Assembly (NCBI GenBank): GCA_963808705.1
Contig: CAWEHB010000001.1
Location: 124,001 to 188,000, forward strand
Reading direction: 5' to 3'
DNA length: 64,000 nucleotides
Source of the DNA: JASHPR01 sp963808705
GTDB lineage: Bacteria; Actinomycetota; Actinomycetes; Streptosporangiales; Streptosporangiaceae
Every line of letters starts with the position of its first letter. The stretch's first letter is position 1. Positions 33,808 through 42,872 of this stretch are shown here, piece after piece. Under the pieces are notes generated by a model, which was not told the origin of the DNA, did no database searches, and saw only the letters and a program-made list of their open reading frames with translations. The position numbers and the translations under genes are program-made.

Positions 33808-35382
33808 TCAGCTCTCGGCAGCGATCATGATGGCCGCCTTTTCGCCGGCCATCACCGTCGGCGCGTGGGTGTTGCCGTGCGGGATGGCGGGGAACACCGA
33901 CGCGTCGGCGACCCTCAGCCGCTGCACGCCGTGCACCCGCAGCCGCGGGTCCACCACCCCGCCGGACTCGGTACCGATCCGGGCGGTGCAGGCCGGGTGG
34001 TAGGTGTGCTCGACCTCGCGGCGGATGATCTTGTCGAGAGCCTCGCGGGATGACGTGTCGCCGCCCGGGTGGATCTCCCGGCCTACCAGGCCGCGCAGCG
34101 GCGCGGACGCCAGGGCCTCCCGGGCCCGCTCGACGGCGGTGATCATCGCCTGCATGTCCTCGGGCTCTTTGAGGTAGTTGGCGGTGATGGCCGGCTGCTC
34201 CCCCGGATCGCCGCTGCGCAGCCGGACATGGCCCGTGCTCCGCGCCCCGACCAGCGAGCAGCCGATGCCGAGCGCGGGGCCCGGGTAGGTGCGGAAGCCA
34301 TGGTCGTAGAAGTAGCCGGGCGCGCAGATGTACTGCATGTCCGGTGCCGCGTCACCGGGACGGGTGCGGAAGAACGCGCCGGCCTCGCCGATGTTCGAGG
34401 TCAGCAACCCGGTCCGGCGCGCCAGGTACGTCAGCAGCCACTTGGGCGACTCGGCCTCGTGCAGCGTGCCCCGGGCGGTCGTCTCCATGTTGATCAGGTA
34501 CATCGGGTGATCCATGTAATGGTCGCCGACGTTCGGGTTGTCCACGATCGTGGCAATGCCGTGCTCGGCCAGGTGATCGGCGGGACCGATGCCGGAGAGC
34601 ATCAGCAGTTGCGGGGTGTTGATCGCCCCGGCCGACAGGATGACCTCCTTGGTGGCCCGGATGAATCCAGGCTGGCCGTCCCGCTCGGCGTCGACGCCAA
34701 CCGCGGCGCCGTTCTCGATCCGCACCCGGAGCACGAGGGTGTTGGTCAGGACGTTGAAGTTGTCCCGCTTGCGGGCCGGGTCGATATAGCCGTCGGCGGT
34801 CGTCCACCGCATCCCCCGGCGCTGGGTCACCTGGTAAAGGCCCGTGCCGAGCTGCTCGGCCCCGTTGAAGTCATCGTTGCGGTCCAGGCCGGTGGCGGCG
34901 ATCGCCTCGACGAGCTTATGGCTCATCTCGTTCGGGGACCGGAGGTCCTGGACGTAGAGCGGGCCGGCGTCGCCGTGGTAATCGTCGGCGCCGCGGGAGT
35001 TGTTCTCCGACATGCGGAACAACGGGAGCACGTCCGCGTACGACCATCCCGGGGCGCCGTCCCTGGCCCAGGTGTCGTAGTCGGCCTTGTTGCCGCGGAT
35101 GTAGATCATGGCGTTCATCGAGGAGCAGCCGCCGAGCATCTTGGCTCTCGGCATGAAGATCCTCCGCCCGCCCAGGTACTGCTCGGGTTCGGAGAAGTAG
35201 CTCCAGTCCAGCTCGGTCTTGAACTGCTTGGCGAACGCCGCGGGCACCCGCACGTTCATGTGCTTCTGGCTGCCGCCAGCCTCGATGAGCAGGACCCTGT
35301 TGTCGCCCAGCTCCGCCAGCCGGGCCGCCACGACGGCGCCCGCCGAGCCCGCTCCCACCACGATGTAGTCGAACGAAGTCAT
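33808..35382 (-). CDS. GMC-family oxidoreductase (choline/alcohol dehydrogenase-like)
   Basis: A 524-residue FAD enzyme. The dinucleotide fold is YIVVGAGSAGAVVAARLAE. GMC signatures follow: KMLGGCSSMNAMIYIRG and AGAINTPQLLMLSGIG. The C-terminal catalytic region is HTYHPACTARIG with ASVFPAIPHGNTHAPTVMAG. It resembles choline dehydrogenase and alkan-1-ol or PEG dehydrogenases. It lies three bases downstream of an aldehyde dehydrogenase gene, so the pair probably oxidises an alcohol to an acid. Which alcohol cannot be told. Confidence 0.9.
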   Translation of the reverse strand: MTSFDYIVVGAGSAGAVVAARLAELGDNRVLLIEAGGSQKHMNVRVPAAFAKQFKTELDWSYFSEPEQYLGGRRIFMPRAKMLGGCSSMNAMIYIRGNKADYDTWARDGAPGWSYADVLPLFRMSENNSRGADDYHGDAGPLYVQDLRSPNEMSHKLVEAIAATGLDRNDDFNGAEQLGTGLYQVTQRRGMRWTTADGYIDPARKRDNFNVLTNTLVLRVRIENGAAVGVDAERDGQPGFIRATKEVILSAGAINTPQLLMLSGIGPADHLAEHGIATIVDNPNVGDHYMDHPMYLINMETTARGTLHEAESPKWLLTYLARRTGLLTSNIGEAGAFFRTRPGDAAPDMQYICAPGYFYDHGFRTYPGPALGIGCSLVGARSTGHVRLRSGDPGEQPAITANYLKEPEDMQAMITAVERAREALASAPLRGLVGREIHPGGDTSSREALDKIIRREVEHTYHPACTARIGTESGGVVDPRLRVHGVQRLRVADASVFPAIPHGNTHAPTVMAGEKAAIMIAAES

Positions 35383-35385
35383 GGG

Positions 35386-37086
35386 TCATCCTCGCAGTGC
35401 CGACGCGAACAGGGCCGGCAGCTTCGTCGCCGACGGCGCCGCGGCGAACTCGGTGAGTTTGCGGGCCGTGGATTCGGAGGTCTTGTTGGTCAGGAACCAC
35501 GGCGGCTTGGGGAACAAGGTGTTCTCTCCGCTCCGGATCGAGCGGGGGAACGGGCGGAACGGCGCGGACACGACGGTCTTGAGCGGCTTGTCGAACATCA
35601 GCGCGTTGTGCACGACCCCGATGCCCGACTGCACGTCGGTGTAGCTGTGACCTGGGTAGGCTCCCCACGCGGCCCGGGCGATCAGGAATGCGGCGCCTAC
35701 CCACGCGTTGATCCCGATGCCGCCGTAACGCAGGGCCGCGATGGCCCGGTCGAATTCCTCGCCGAGCTGGCGCCGTGTCTTCGGGTGCACGATGAGGTTC
35801 ACCGACAGCGTCCCGTACAGCTGGTCGTTGCAGAAGTCGACCGCATGCCGCAGAAACTGCGCCGCGTCTCCCGGCAGCGACGTCGTCACCATGGCCGGGG
35901 CGAAGAACTCGGTGCGGAACCCGTAGTGCCCCGAGGCCGGATCCACATCGGCCGCGAGCAGCCGTTTCGCCTCGCCGCCCAGCACTTCGGCGGCGGGCTC
36001 TGCCTGCTGCAACGCGGCCAGGCGCTGCTCGGTGCCGGGATAGTAGGCGGCCCGTGGCTCCGACACGTCGAGCCCCCGCCGGATCTCGCTCAGCATCCTC
36101 GGGCTGCCGTCCCAGCCGGCGGGCAGGACGAGAACCTGGCTGGCCACGCAGTTGTGCCCGGCATTGTGCAGCTTCTGCGTGACCACGTGCTCCGACTGAT
36201 ACCGGAAGTCAGCCTCGGTCCACGGCCCGGGCAGCACGATCGTCGCGCCGACGCCGCCGAGCTCGGAGTTGACCGGCTTGCCGATGACCCGGTCGTCGGC
36301 GGCCTTGCGCCGCTCGCCTTCCTCCCCGGGGCCGTACACGATCAGGTCGTGCGTGTGCGCGCTGCCGGTGATGTGGATGGCCTGGACCGCGTCATGGCGG
36401 GTGAGGTACTCGCCGACGTCACCGCCGCCGTAGACGAAGGCCAGGTAACCGTCCCGGATCAGCTGGGCGAAGATGTCCTCGAAGATCGGCCCGAGGTATT
36501 CGTTGACCGGGTTCATCTTGCAGATCACGACCTCGCCGCAGTTGATCATGCGGTCGAGGATGTCGAGCGGCACGATCGCCGAGACGTTGCCGGCGCCCAG
36601 CACCAGGGCCAGCTCCCCGTCGGGATCCTCGCGCCGGTAGAAGCCGGCCATGTTCTCGCGCAGGTTCTGCTCGGTCACGCCGTCCTGCATCCAGACGTCC
36701 GCGGTGATCCCCTGGAACAGCAGCTCCTCGTAGATGTCGAACGGGAGCACCCGGGCGACCAGCTTGCCATCGATGCTGCGGCTCAGCTTGACGGGCCCGA
36801 GCACATCTGCGCCCGTGTCCAGGGCGGTGAGAGTCTGGATCGATGCCGACACCCACGCCACCAGGCCGTACGGGCCGGCGAGCCACGCCTCGGCGCCGAC
36901 CAGGGGTGAGCCCGCGCGCAGTTGCTTGGCCTTGGTCTCGGCATCGGCCCAGCGCTGCGCGCGGGCCAGCGTCGCCTCCCGGACCTCGGCCAGATACTGG
37001 ATCTTGTCCTTGACCGGCAGCCGTGCCCACACGGTCTTGTGGTCGCCGACCTTCGTCAAGGCCTGATCGAGATGCTGGGTGTCCAC
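35386..37086 (-). CDS. Divergent aldehyde dehydrogenase-family protein
   Basis: A 566-residue ALDH-like enzyme. The catalytic Cys stands in HNAGHNCVASQVLVLP and a Glu in NSELGGVGATIVLPG. ITGSAHTHDLIVYG corresponds to the NAD-binding GS turn and TEFFAPAMVTTSLPG to the C-terminal block. It is longer than the usual 480-500 residues and lacks the common GQxC context, so it belongs to an unusual ALDH branch. It is translated just before the GMC oxidoreductase. Confidence 0.85.
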   Translation of the reverse strand: MDTQHLDQALTKVGDHKTVWARLPVKDKIQYLAEVREATLARAQRWADAETKAKQLRAGSPLVGAEAWLAGPYGLVAWVSASIQTLTALDTGADVLGPVKLSRSIDGKLVARVLPFDIYEELLFQGITADVWMQDGVTEQNLRENMAGFYRREDPDGELALVLGAGNVSAIVPLDILDRMINCGEVVICKMNPVNEYLGPIFEDIFAQLIRDGYLAFVYGGGDVGEYLTRHDAVQAIHITGSAHTHDLIVYGPGEEGERRKAADDRVIGKPVNSELGGVGATIVLPGPWTEADFRYQSEHVVTQKLHNAGHNCVASQVLVLPAGWDGSPRMLSEIRRGLDVSEPRAAYYPGTEQRLAALQQAEPAAEVLGGEAKRLLAADVDPASGHYGFRTEFFAPAMVTTSLPGDAAQFLRHAVDFCNDQLYGTLSVNLIVHPKTRRQLGEEFDRAIAALRYGGIGINAWVGAAFLIARAAWGAYPGHSYTDVQSGIGVVHNALMFDKPLKTVVSAPFRPFPRSIRSGENTLFPKPPWFLTNKTSESTARKLTEFAAAPSATKLPALFASALRG

Positions 37087-37487
37087 GCTGGCCTCCTTGG
37101 CTGCCCGGAACGGGCCGGCGCCCGCCGGTCTATCTGTCTGGGTGGGCCATGGTGTCGATCACTGTTCGTGACTGCCCTCGCAGTGTCCCCCCGCCGGGTT
37201 CGGTGCGCATCACCCGTCCGGAGGGAGCGAACCCAGGGTCGTGTCCGCCTACCGCGTTGCGGTCACTTAAAGGCTGAGACCCAGTCACGACATATCTTGA
37301 GTCAGGCGGGAGGGCGTGGTAGCGTCACCTGCAGTGGCAGCGCACCGCCTGCCCGCTTCCGAGCTGCTGACCGGCCCGCGCCGCGCGGTAGCGACGAGGA
37401 CAAGGGTCCACGACTCGCGGGCAGTTTCCGGTTGGATCATGCACCTGGGCGGGCAGACGCGGGCAGACTCGCCGGGAAGAGATGATC
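37087..37487. promoter_or_regulatory. Intergenic region between ALDH and coiled-coil genes
   Basis: About 400 bases between divergent genes. The plus-strand gene has GGGAAGA before its start. No supported coding sequence and no clear operator were found; promoters for both neighbours must lie here. Confidence 0.35.
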
Positions 37488-38153
37488 ATGACTAGCAACA
37501 AGGCCCAGAAGGCTGCCACCCGCCAGCGCATGGCGCAGACCGGCGAGCCGTACAGCGTGGCCAGGAAGGCCACCCAGCCCGGGGCCGAGGATCCGGGCCT
37601 TACCGAAACTCCGGAAGAGCGCTACCTGCGCGAAGCCGAGGAGTCGGGCGTCTCCGGAGCGGAGCTGCAGGCCCTGCGGGCTGTCTTCCAGGCGAAGGAC
37701 CACGCCGGCCAGCTGCGGCTGGCCGCCGAGCAGGCACGCGAGCGAGCCGAGCTGGCCGAGGAGGAGGCGGTCCGGGCCGAGGAACGCGCCGGGCTCGCGC
37801 AGGAGGCTGCCGAGCTGGCGCAGGAATGGGCCGACGAGGATGAGCAGCGGCTGGCGTTGCAGCGCGCCGACGGGATGCAGCAGGCCGCCGAGCGGGCACG
37901 CGAGCGAGCCGAGCTGGCGGACGAAGCCGCCGACCAGGCAGAGGCGCGAGCCGACGAGGCCGAGGAGTGGACAGACGAGGCGCAGGACCTGTTCGCCGAG
38001 GAGGATGAGTGGGAGGACGACGAGGCCGCCGGGCCTTGGCACGACTCGTGGCCAGGCATGCCCGGTCCGCCGCGGCCGCCCCGCCCGCCTCGTCTCCCGC
38101 GGGCGCCTCGTCTCCCGCGGCTGCCCCGCCTCCCGCGGCTGCCCCTCCCCTGA
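37488..38153 (+). CDS. Ala/Glu-rich coiled-coil protein with Pro-Arg tail
   Basis: A 221-residue protein of unknown function. The N-terminus NKAQKAATRQRMAQTGEPYS resembles a short motif found at the start of several actinobacterial proteins. Residues about 45-180 are a long heptad-rich acidic coiled coil (runs of AEQARERAELAEEEA type, repeated). The acidic end EEDEWEDDEAAG is followed by a tail of PRLPRLP repeats. ATG 37488 is favoured over ATG 37482 by spacing from GGGAAGA. It may be a scaffold. Confidence 0.7.
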   Translation: MTSNKAQKAATRQRMAQTGEPYSVARKATQPGAEDPGLTETPEERYLREAEESGVSGAELQALRAVFQAKDHAGQLRLAAEQARERAELAEEEAVRAEERAGLAQEAAELAQEWADEDEQRLALQRADGMQQAAERARERAELADEAADQAEARADEAEEWTDEAQDLFAEEDEWEDDEAAGPWHDSWPGMPGPPRPPRPPRLPRAPRLPRLPRLPRLPLP

Positions 38154-38186
38154 CTGGCCGGCCTCCGCTGATTACCTGGTGACCTT

Positions 38187-39657
38187 TCACCGTCCGAGGG
38201 GCCGCGCGTCCGCGACGTGCGGCCCCCGGATGCCCGGCGGCACGAGAAGGCGCTGGCCCTTACGGTCATCCTGGTTCGCTGCCGGGCTGGCCTTCCCTCT
38301 TCTGCTCACCCGGCGCCGGGGGCCGGCCCTGGCCGGCCGGTGGATCACCGAGGTCACGGTCGACGCCAGGCTAACGTCGCGCGCGCCGACGAGCTGCCAG
38401 GACCTCGCGATGCCGAAGAGGAAAAACAAGATGGCCAGCCCGCCCTGCCGGCTGATCCCGCCGGCAGCGCGGGGGGGACCCTTCCAGCGGCACGGCGTTG
38501 GCCAGCTGCAGGCCGTACAGGACGAGCAGAATGGCGAGCAGCCTGACATCGCCGCGCCGTATCTTCTGCTGGTGCTCTCGGTACAGCACGATGATCAGGC
38601 CGACTGTGGTGGCCAGCCCGGCGGCCGCCAGGACCAGGGCCGCCTCCCCGAGGCTGGCCCCGGGCAGCAGGGCCACCAGCGCGATCACCAGCGTGTTGAC
38701 GAGCGCGGAGAACGCTGCTGCCGCCCTGACCTGGTGTTCAGCGCGGGCATCGGTGCCGGTCAGCTTCTCCGGGGAAACCGAGAGAGCCACGAAAAGCAGC
38801 CCTATGAGGGCCGCCGCGACGCTGGCGCAGCCGCTGAAGAAGTCATGAAAGCTGACGGGGACCACCGGCTCAAGGTACCCGGCGGCGCCGTCCATCTCCC
38901 CCGGATCGCCGGGCTCGCGTGAGAGGTCGTCTAGCCGGGCTTCGCCCAGGCCCCGGACCGCCGCGGCCCCGGGCGGCACCCGGGCGGCTTCCGGTTCGGT
39001 TTGTTTCTGGGCGACGGCACCGAAATAGTCGCCGCCCTTGTAGCGCGGGTTATCTGTGCCCCAGTGCCGGACCCGGGACTGGGGTATCAGCTTGGGAATG
39101 TGCTTGGAGCAGTGAATATATGCCTCGGTGACCCTCACGAGTACCCATTGGACCGGCCGCCGGCCCAGGTGCGTGGCCTGCTCGGGCAGGCAATGATCTA
39201 GCTCCTGCATGTGCGCTGGCGTGACAATCTCGGCGTTACCGTTTACGTGAAGCCCGATAAGATCCTGGGTGAAGTCGGCCATGAATATGCCGATGCGCGG
39301 GTTCTCCAGGATATTACCCAGGCTCGCCATAACGCCATTGCCCCGGAACTCGGGGTAGGCGATCGTACGCTCATCGAGCACCCGCAGGAAACCGGCCGTC
39401 CCGGCCCGGAAGCTGCAGTCACACTCGCCGACCGCGTCGCTCGTGGCGATGAACGCCATCTCCATGCGCCCGATGAACTCCACCATCTTCGGAGTCAACT
39501 GGTCGCTGAACTGATTGTCGTAGAACTGGCTGGCCCGTTCTGTTGTGCCATGCCGGTCCTGCAGGATGTGCTCGCCCCGTGATCCGGGCCGCGGCAGGCC
39601 ATCGCGGCGACTGCCGCGTCGCGAGCGTCCCCTCGCGACGAAGTTGAGCACCTTCAT
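38187..39657 (-). pseudogene. PPOX-domain/membrane-domain fusion protein, frameshifted
   Basis: The N-terminal half (from ATG 39657, GGAAGGG seven bases upstream) is a flavin-type PPOX domain: FIGRMEMAFIATSDAVGE, FRGNGVMASLGNILENPRIG, VNGNAEIV and VLVRVTEAYIHCSKHIP. The C-terminal half is a membrane domain homologous to the 32559-33119 protein (LIGLLFVALSVSP, AEHQVRAAAAFSALVNTLVI). At a run of seven G (38471-38477) the frame is lost: the first frame stops at 38371, while the next frame continues with LAILFFLFGIARSWQLVGAR, which matches the relative's GIARAWELVGER. Either a real one-base insertion or a sequencing error. Confidence 0.8.
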
Positions 39658-40047
39658 TGCCGCGCCCTTCCGAAGATCACGATCGTTTAGCCATCCCGGG
39701 GCCAAGAGGTCCTGGCTGCGGCAGGCACCTGCCGGGGACCGCGACACCATCGTGTGCTACCAGCCTGGATCCTCATCTTGCAGTCGCCTTGACGTCTGCC
39801 TTGCCTCCCAGGTCACGCCGCGAACTGCCGTTCCGGGCCTGCTTCCCTGCGACGGCGGATGGCTATGGCCTTCGCGGCAGCCGAACGCCGGTCGAGATCG
39901 AGGCCGATGTCGCCGACGGCCATCGCCGGGCGGGACGGCGGGCCGCTGGCGGAATGGCTTGGGACGGTGAGAGGCTGGCCGGAACGGGAGGAACTCATGA
40001 CACCACGGCGCGGGCGCTGACCGGCCCGCAGGCGGGATGGTGAGACC
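39658..40047. other. Intergenic region, nothing recognised
   Basis: About 390 bases between the PPOX fusion and the truncated permease. Open frames exist but show no family signature. It must carry the promoter of the PPOX fusion gene. Confidence 0.4.
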
Positions 40048-40311
40048 GTGACCGGGTTCCTGATCCGCCGGACCCTCCAGGCCCTCCTGGTCACGTTCCT
40101 GGTGACGGTCTTCACGCTGCTCCTCCTTCACTTGTTCCCGGGCGGGCCGGTCCATGCGCTGCTCGGCATGCGGGCGACCCTGGAGCAGGTCGCCTACTAC
40201 AACCGGCTGTGGGGCTTTGACCAGCCGTTCTACGTGCAGTTGACGATCCTGGGGAACCTGCTGGCCGACGTGGGGTACGCGGTGCTCGACCCGAGGGTGA
40301 GGTACACCTGA
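40048..40311 (+). pseudogene. ABC peptide/nickel permease (DppB-like) gene with internal deletion
   Basis: The 87-residue frame begins exactly like a DppB/OppB permease: FLIRRTLQALLVTFLVTVFT, then LHLFPGGPVHALLG, then LWGFDQPFYVQ. It then jumps directly to the family's C-terminal end NLLADVGYAVLDPRVRYT. The roughly 230 residues holding helices 2-6 and the EAA loop are missing in frame. No other dpp genes are present. It is a deletion remnant and cannot form a permease. Confidence 0.82.
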
Positions 40312-40317
40312 TGGTCG

Positions 40318-41508
40318 TTAGCGCAGCGCCTTGAATGCCGCCCGGATCTCGGTCGCGAACAGCTCGGGCTCTTCCCAGGCGGCGAAGTGGCCGCCCTTGC
40401 CGACCTCGTTGAAGTAGCTGAGGCTGGGGTAGGACTTCTCGGCCCAGCTGCGCGGGGCCCGGAAGATCTCGCCGGGGAAGGTGGTGAAGCCGACCGGGAG
40501 CTTGACCTCCGGGCGAGCCTGCCCGGACGCGGCCGCATGGGCTGCGGCTTGTGTGTTCTCCCAGTACGACCGGGCCGCCGAGGCCCCGGTGCCCGTCAGC
40601 CAGTACAGCGTGATGTTGTCGACGATGTGGTCCCGGGTCAGCCCGCCGGAGGGTTGCCCGTCGGCAAAGGCGCGGGAGATCTTGTAGTAGCTGTCGGTGT
40701 CGTGGTCGAGCATCCAGGCCGCCAGGGCGACAGGTGAATCCAGCAGGGCGTAGCCGATCGTCTGCGGCCGCGTGTTCTGCTCGATGAGGTAGCCGTTGCC
40801 GCTGGTCCTGAAGGTGGCGATCGCGTCGAGTGCCACGCGTTCCTCCGGCGAGGGGTCCGCCGACGGGTAGCCGCCGCCCAGCCCGGCCAGTAGCAAGTTC
40901 ATGTGGATGCCGGCCAGCCCCTCGGGCGCCTGGCGGCCCATCGCGTCGGTGACGGCGGCGCCCACGTCGCCGCCCTGGGCGACGTATCGGTCGTAGCCGA
41001 GACGGCGCATGAGCTCTGCCCAGGCTCCGGCGACGCGGCCGACGTTCCAGCCGGCCTTGGCCGGCTCGCCGGAGAAGCCGTAGCCGGGTATGGATGGCAC
41101 CACGAGGTCGAACGCGTCCTCGGCGGAACCGCCGTGCGCGGCCGGGTCGGTGAGCGGGCCGATGACCCCGAGCATCTCGAGGACCGAGCCGGGCCAGCCG
41201 TGCGTGATGATCAGCGGCAGCGCGTTCTCGTGCCGCGACCTGACGTGGATGAAGTAGATATCCTCCCCGTCGATCTCGGTCGTGAACTGCGGCAGGGCGT
41301 TCAGTCTCGCCTCGCACGCGCGCCAGTCGTAATCGGTCGCCCAGTAGCGGGCGAGCTCCCGAATCGTCGCCAGCTGCACGCCCTGCGACCGGTCAGAGAC
41401 GAGCTCCCGGGAGGGCCAGCGCGTGGCGGCGATGCGCCGCCGAAGGTCGGCGATCGCTTCGTCGCGCATGTTGACCCGGAAGGGACGGATCTCAGTTTCG
41501 CTGGGCAC
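40318..41508 (-). CDS. Epoxide hydrolase (EHN plus alpha/beta-hydrolase)
   Basis: A 396-residue protein. An epoxide-hydrolase N-terminal segment (IRPFRVNMRDEAIADLRRRI) precedes an alpha/beta-hydrolase core with the oxyanion motif HGWPGS, nucleophile Asp in AQGGDVGAAVTDAM, and catalytic His in KGGHFAAWEEPE. It opens epoxides to diols. GTG 41508 (VPSETEIRPF) with GGTGGAG upstream is preferred over the longer frame. Substrate unknown. Confidence 0.9.
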   Translation of the reverse strand: MPSETEIRPFRVNMRDEAIADLRRRIAATRWPSRELVSDRSQGVQLATIRELARYWATDYDWRACEARLNALPQFTTEIDGEDIYFIHVRSRHENALPLIITHGWPGSVLEMLGVIGPLTDPAAHGGSAEDAFDLVVPSIPGYGFSGEPAKAGWNVGRVAGAWAELMRRLGYDRYVAQGGDVGAAVTDAMGRQAPEGLAGIHMNLLLAGLGGGYPSADPSPEERVALDAIATFRTSGNGYLIEQNTRPQTIGYALLDSPVALAAWMLDHDTDSYYKISRAFADGQPSGGLTRDHIVDNITLYWLTGTGASAARSYWENTQAAAHAAASGQARPEVKLPVGFTTFPGEIFRAPRSWAEKSYPSLSYFNEVGKGGHFAAWEEPELFATEIRAAFKALR

Positions 41509-41894
41509 AGGTCTCCACCTTCCCGGACTGGCTGACGACGACGGCCGGCCGGACCGGTCGGCTCCGGCTCCACGTTCCACGGCAACGGCGTTCTCCCGCG
41601 CCAGCGGAATATTTTGGCACTGCCTCACGATCGCGGATCAGGCGGGGCGCGTCGCGCCCGTGACACCCCTGGTCTGTACCCCGGCCCGCGCCGAGCAACC
41701 TGTGCGTGGACTGACCAAGCGTCAGGCCGCTGCGAGCTGGGCCCGGCCGGGAAAGGGCGGCCAGGAGCGCGCATCTGGTCTGCGTGCCGGGTCAGCTGTG
41801 CTGACCTGGCGGAGTCTCGCAGCTGCGGCCCGGCATGCGCCGCGCGTGCCTTCAGGGGCTGAGCGCGACGCTGACGCCTCCCCGCGCCGGTTAC
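41509..41894. other. Intergenic region, nothing recognised
   Basis: About 390 bases between the epoxide hydrolase start and the first TetR-type promoter. No reading frame here resembles a family I know, and no repeats were noticed. Confidence 0.4.
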
Positions 41895-41930
41895 TTGACG
41901 CTACTAGTACATGCGTACTAATCTCATCCC
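41895..41930 (+). promoter_or_regulatory. Promoter-operator 1 (TetR-type), copy 1
   Basis: TTGACG (41895-41900), 18-base spacer, TAATCT (41919-41924). The spacer and -10 hold the dyad TAGTAC-ATGC-GTACTA (41905-41920). The -10 is followed six bases later by ATGCGTACT. The half-site CATGCGTACTAATC repeats at 41910-41923 and 41930-41943. The layout matches the promoter at 42837-42872 with no gaps, so both should answer to the TetR protein at 42873. Confidence 0.75.
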
Positions 41931-42047
41931 ATGCGTACTAATCAAGGCGGCGGCACGGCGGGGCCGGGCACGGCACCACCCACCGGACCAGCAGCACGAC
42001 TCGGGAAAGAACCAGACATGACAGCGCCTGGCATCAACTCCAGATAA
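41931..42047 (+). CDS. Short leader ORF, possible TetR remnant
   Basis: A 38-residue frame (MRTNQGGGTAGPG..., ending TAA at 42045) starts at the same position relative to promoter 1 as the TetR gene does relative to promoter 2, and shares its first three codons (ATG CGT ACT). The rest shows no clear similarity to TetR. It is either what remains of a second TetR gene or a translated leader of the ICMT gene 61 bases downstream. Confidence 0.4.
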   Translation: MRTNQGGGTAGPGTAPPTGPAARLGKEPDMTAPGINSR

Positions 42048-42108
42048 CCGCGATCAAGCCCTGTATCCAAACCCAGCCCGCTTACCTGGTAACCGCCATG
42101 GAGGAGAG

Positions 42109-42705
42109 ATGAAGCCCTACTTCGACACCAACCATCTCGCCGGTTTGCTGCTCCTTTTCGCCGTGCTGGCCTGGGGAACGATGGAACTCGCCGAGTTCTC
42201 CCGGCAGCAGCGAGGGCGGGAAGGAGCCACCAGGATCGGCCAGCGCAGTTTCCGGCTCGCCGCGGTGGCGTGCCTGATCGCCACGAACGTCATGCTCTAT
42301 CTCGCCCCGCACATCGCCCCGGCGGCGGCGATCCGGCCCGGCGCGGTCGCCTTCGCCGCAGGCATGGTGATCCTGCTGGCCGGGCTCGCGCTGCGCGGGT
42401 GGTCCTTCCACACGCTGGGCCAGTACTTCACCTTCACCGTTATGGTCAGCTCCGACCAGCCGGTGATCACCGCCGGTCCCTACCGCGTGCTGCGCCACCC
42501 CAGCTATACCGGGATCCTGCTGGCCTGCATCGGGTTCGGGCTGACATCCGCGAACTGGGTCGGCCTGGCCGCCTTGACGCTGCTGCCGCTGGCGCTCTTC
42601 GTCTGGCGCATCCACGTCGAGGAGAACGCGCTGCTCGCAACGCTGGGCGACCGGTACCGCGCCTACGCCGCGCAGCACAAGCGCCTCGTCCCGCTCGTTT
42701 GGTGA
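42109..42705 (+). CDS. Isoprenylcysteine carboxyl methyltransferase-family membrane protein
   Basis: A 198-residue integral membrane methyltransferase-like protein. It has five hydrophobic segments and the family core GPYRVLRHPSYTGILLACIG followed by RIHVEENALLATLGDRYRAY (SAM-binding region with conserved Glu). GGAGGAGAG directly precedes ATG 42109. Transcription probably starts at promoter 1 about 180 bases upstream, under TetR control. Bacterial members methylate small lipids or unknown substrates; this one is not defined. Confidence 0.88.
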   Translation: MKPYFDTNHLAGLLLLFAVLAWGTMELAEFSRQQRGREGATRIGQRSFRLAAVACLIATNVMLYLAPHIAPAAAIRPGAVAFAAGMVILLAGLALRGWSFHTLGQYFTFTVMVSSDQPVITAGPYRVLRHPSYTGILLACIGFGLTSANWVGLAALTLLPLALFVWRIHVEENALLATLGDRYRAYAAQHKRLVPLVW

Positions 42706-42836
42706 TCAGAACAGTGACCGGAACCGGCCTGGCCGTGCCCGCAGTGCAGAACGCCCGGCAGGCACGGCCGCGGGCCTTCTTCCGATGGCAGCGACCAGCT
42801 ACTGCGCCGTCTCCGGTAAGGCCGCCCGAAGAACTG

Positions 42837-42872
42837 TTGACGCGATTAGTACCAGCGTACTAATCTTGTGTC
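42837..42872 (+). promoter_or_regulatory. Promoter-operator 2 of the TetR gene; leaderless start
   Basis: TTGACG (42837-42842), 18-base spacer, TAATCT (42861-42866). The perfect 20-base dyad ATTAGTACCAGCGTACTAAT (42845-42864) covers the spacer and the -10. The gene's ATG (42873) lies six bases after the -10, so transcription should begin at or next to the start codon. TetR binding here would block RNA polymerase and give autoregulation. Confidence 0.82.

Noticed and set aside
34069..36909. 946-codon plus-strand frame opposite the GMC/ALDH pair
   Set aside because: Antisense shadow of two well-supported enzymes.
39657..40043. A 128-codon plus-strand frame upstream of the truncated permease
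   Set aside because: No ribosome site, Arg/Pro/Thr-rich composition typical of non-coding GC-rich frames, no motif.
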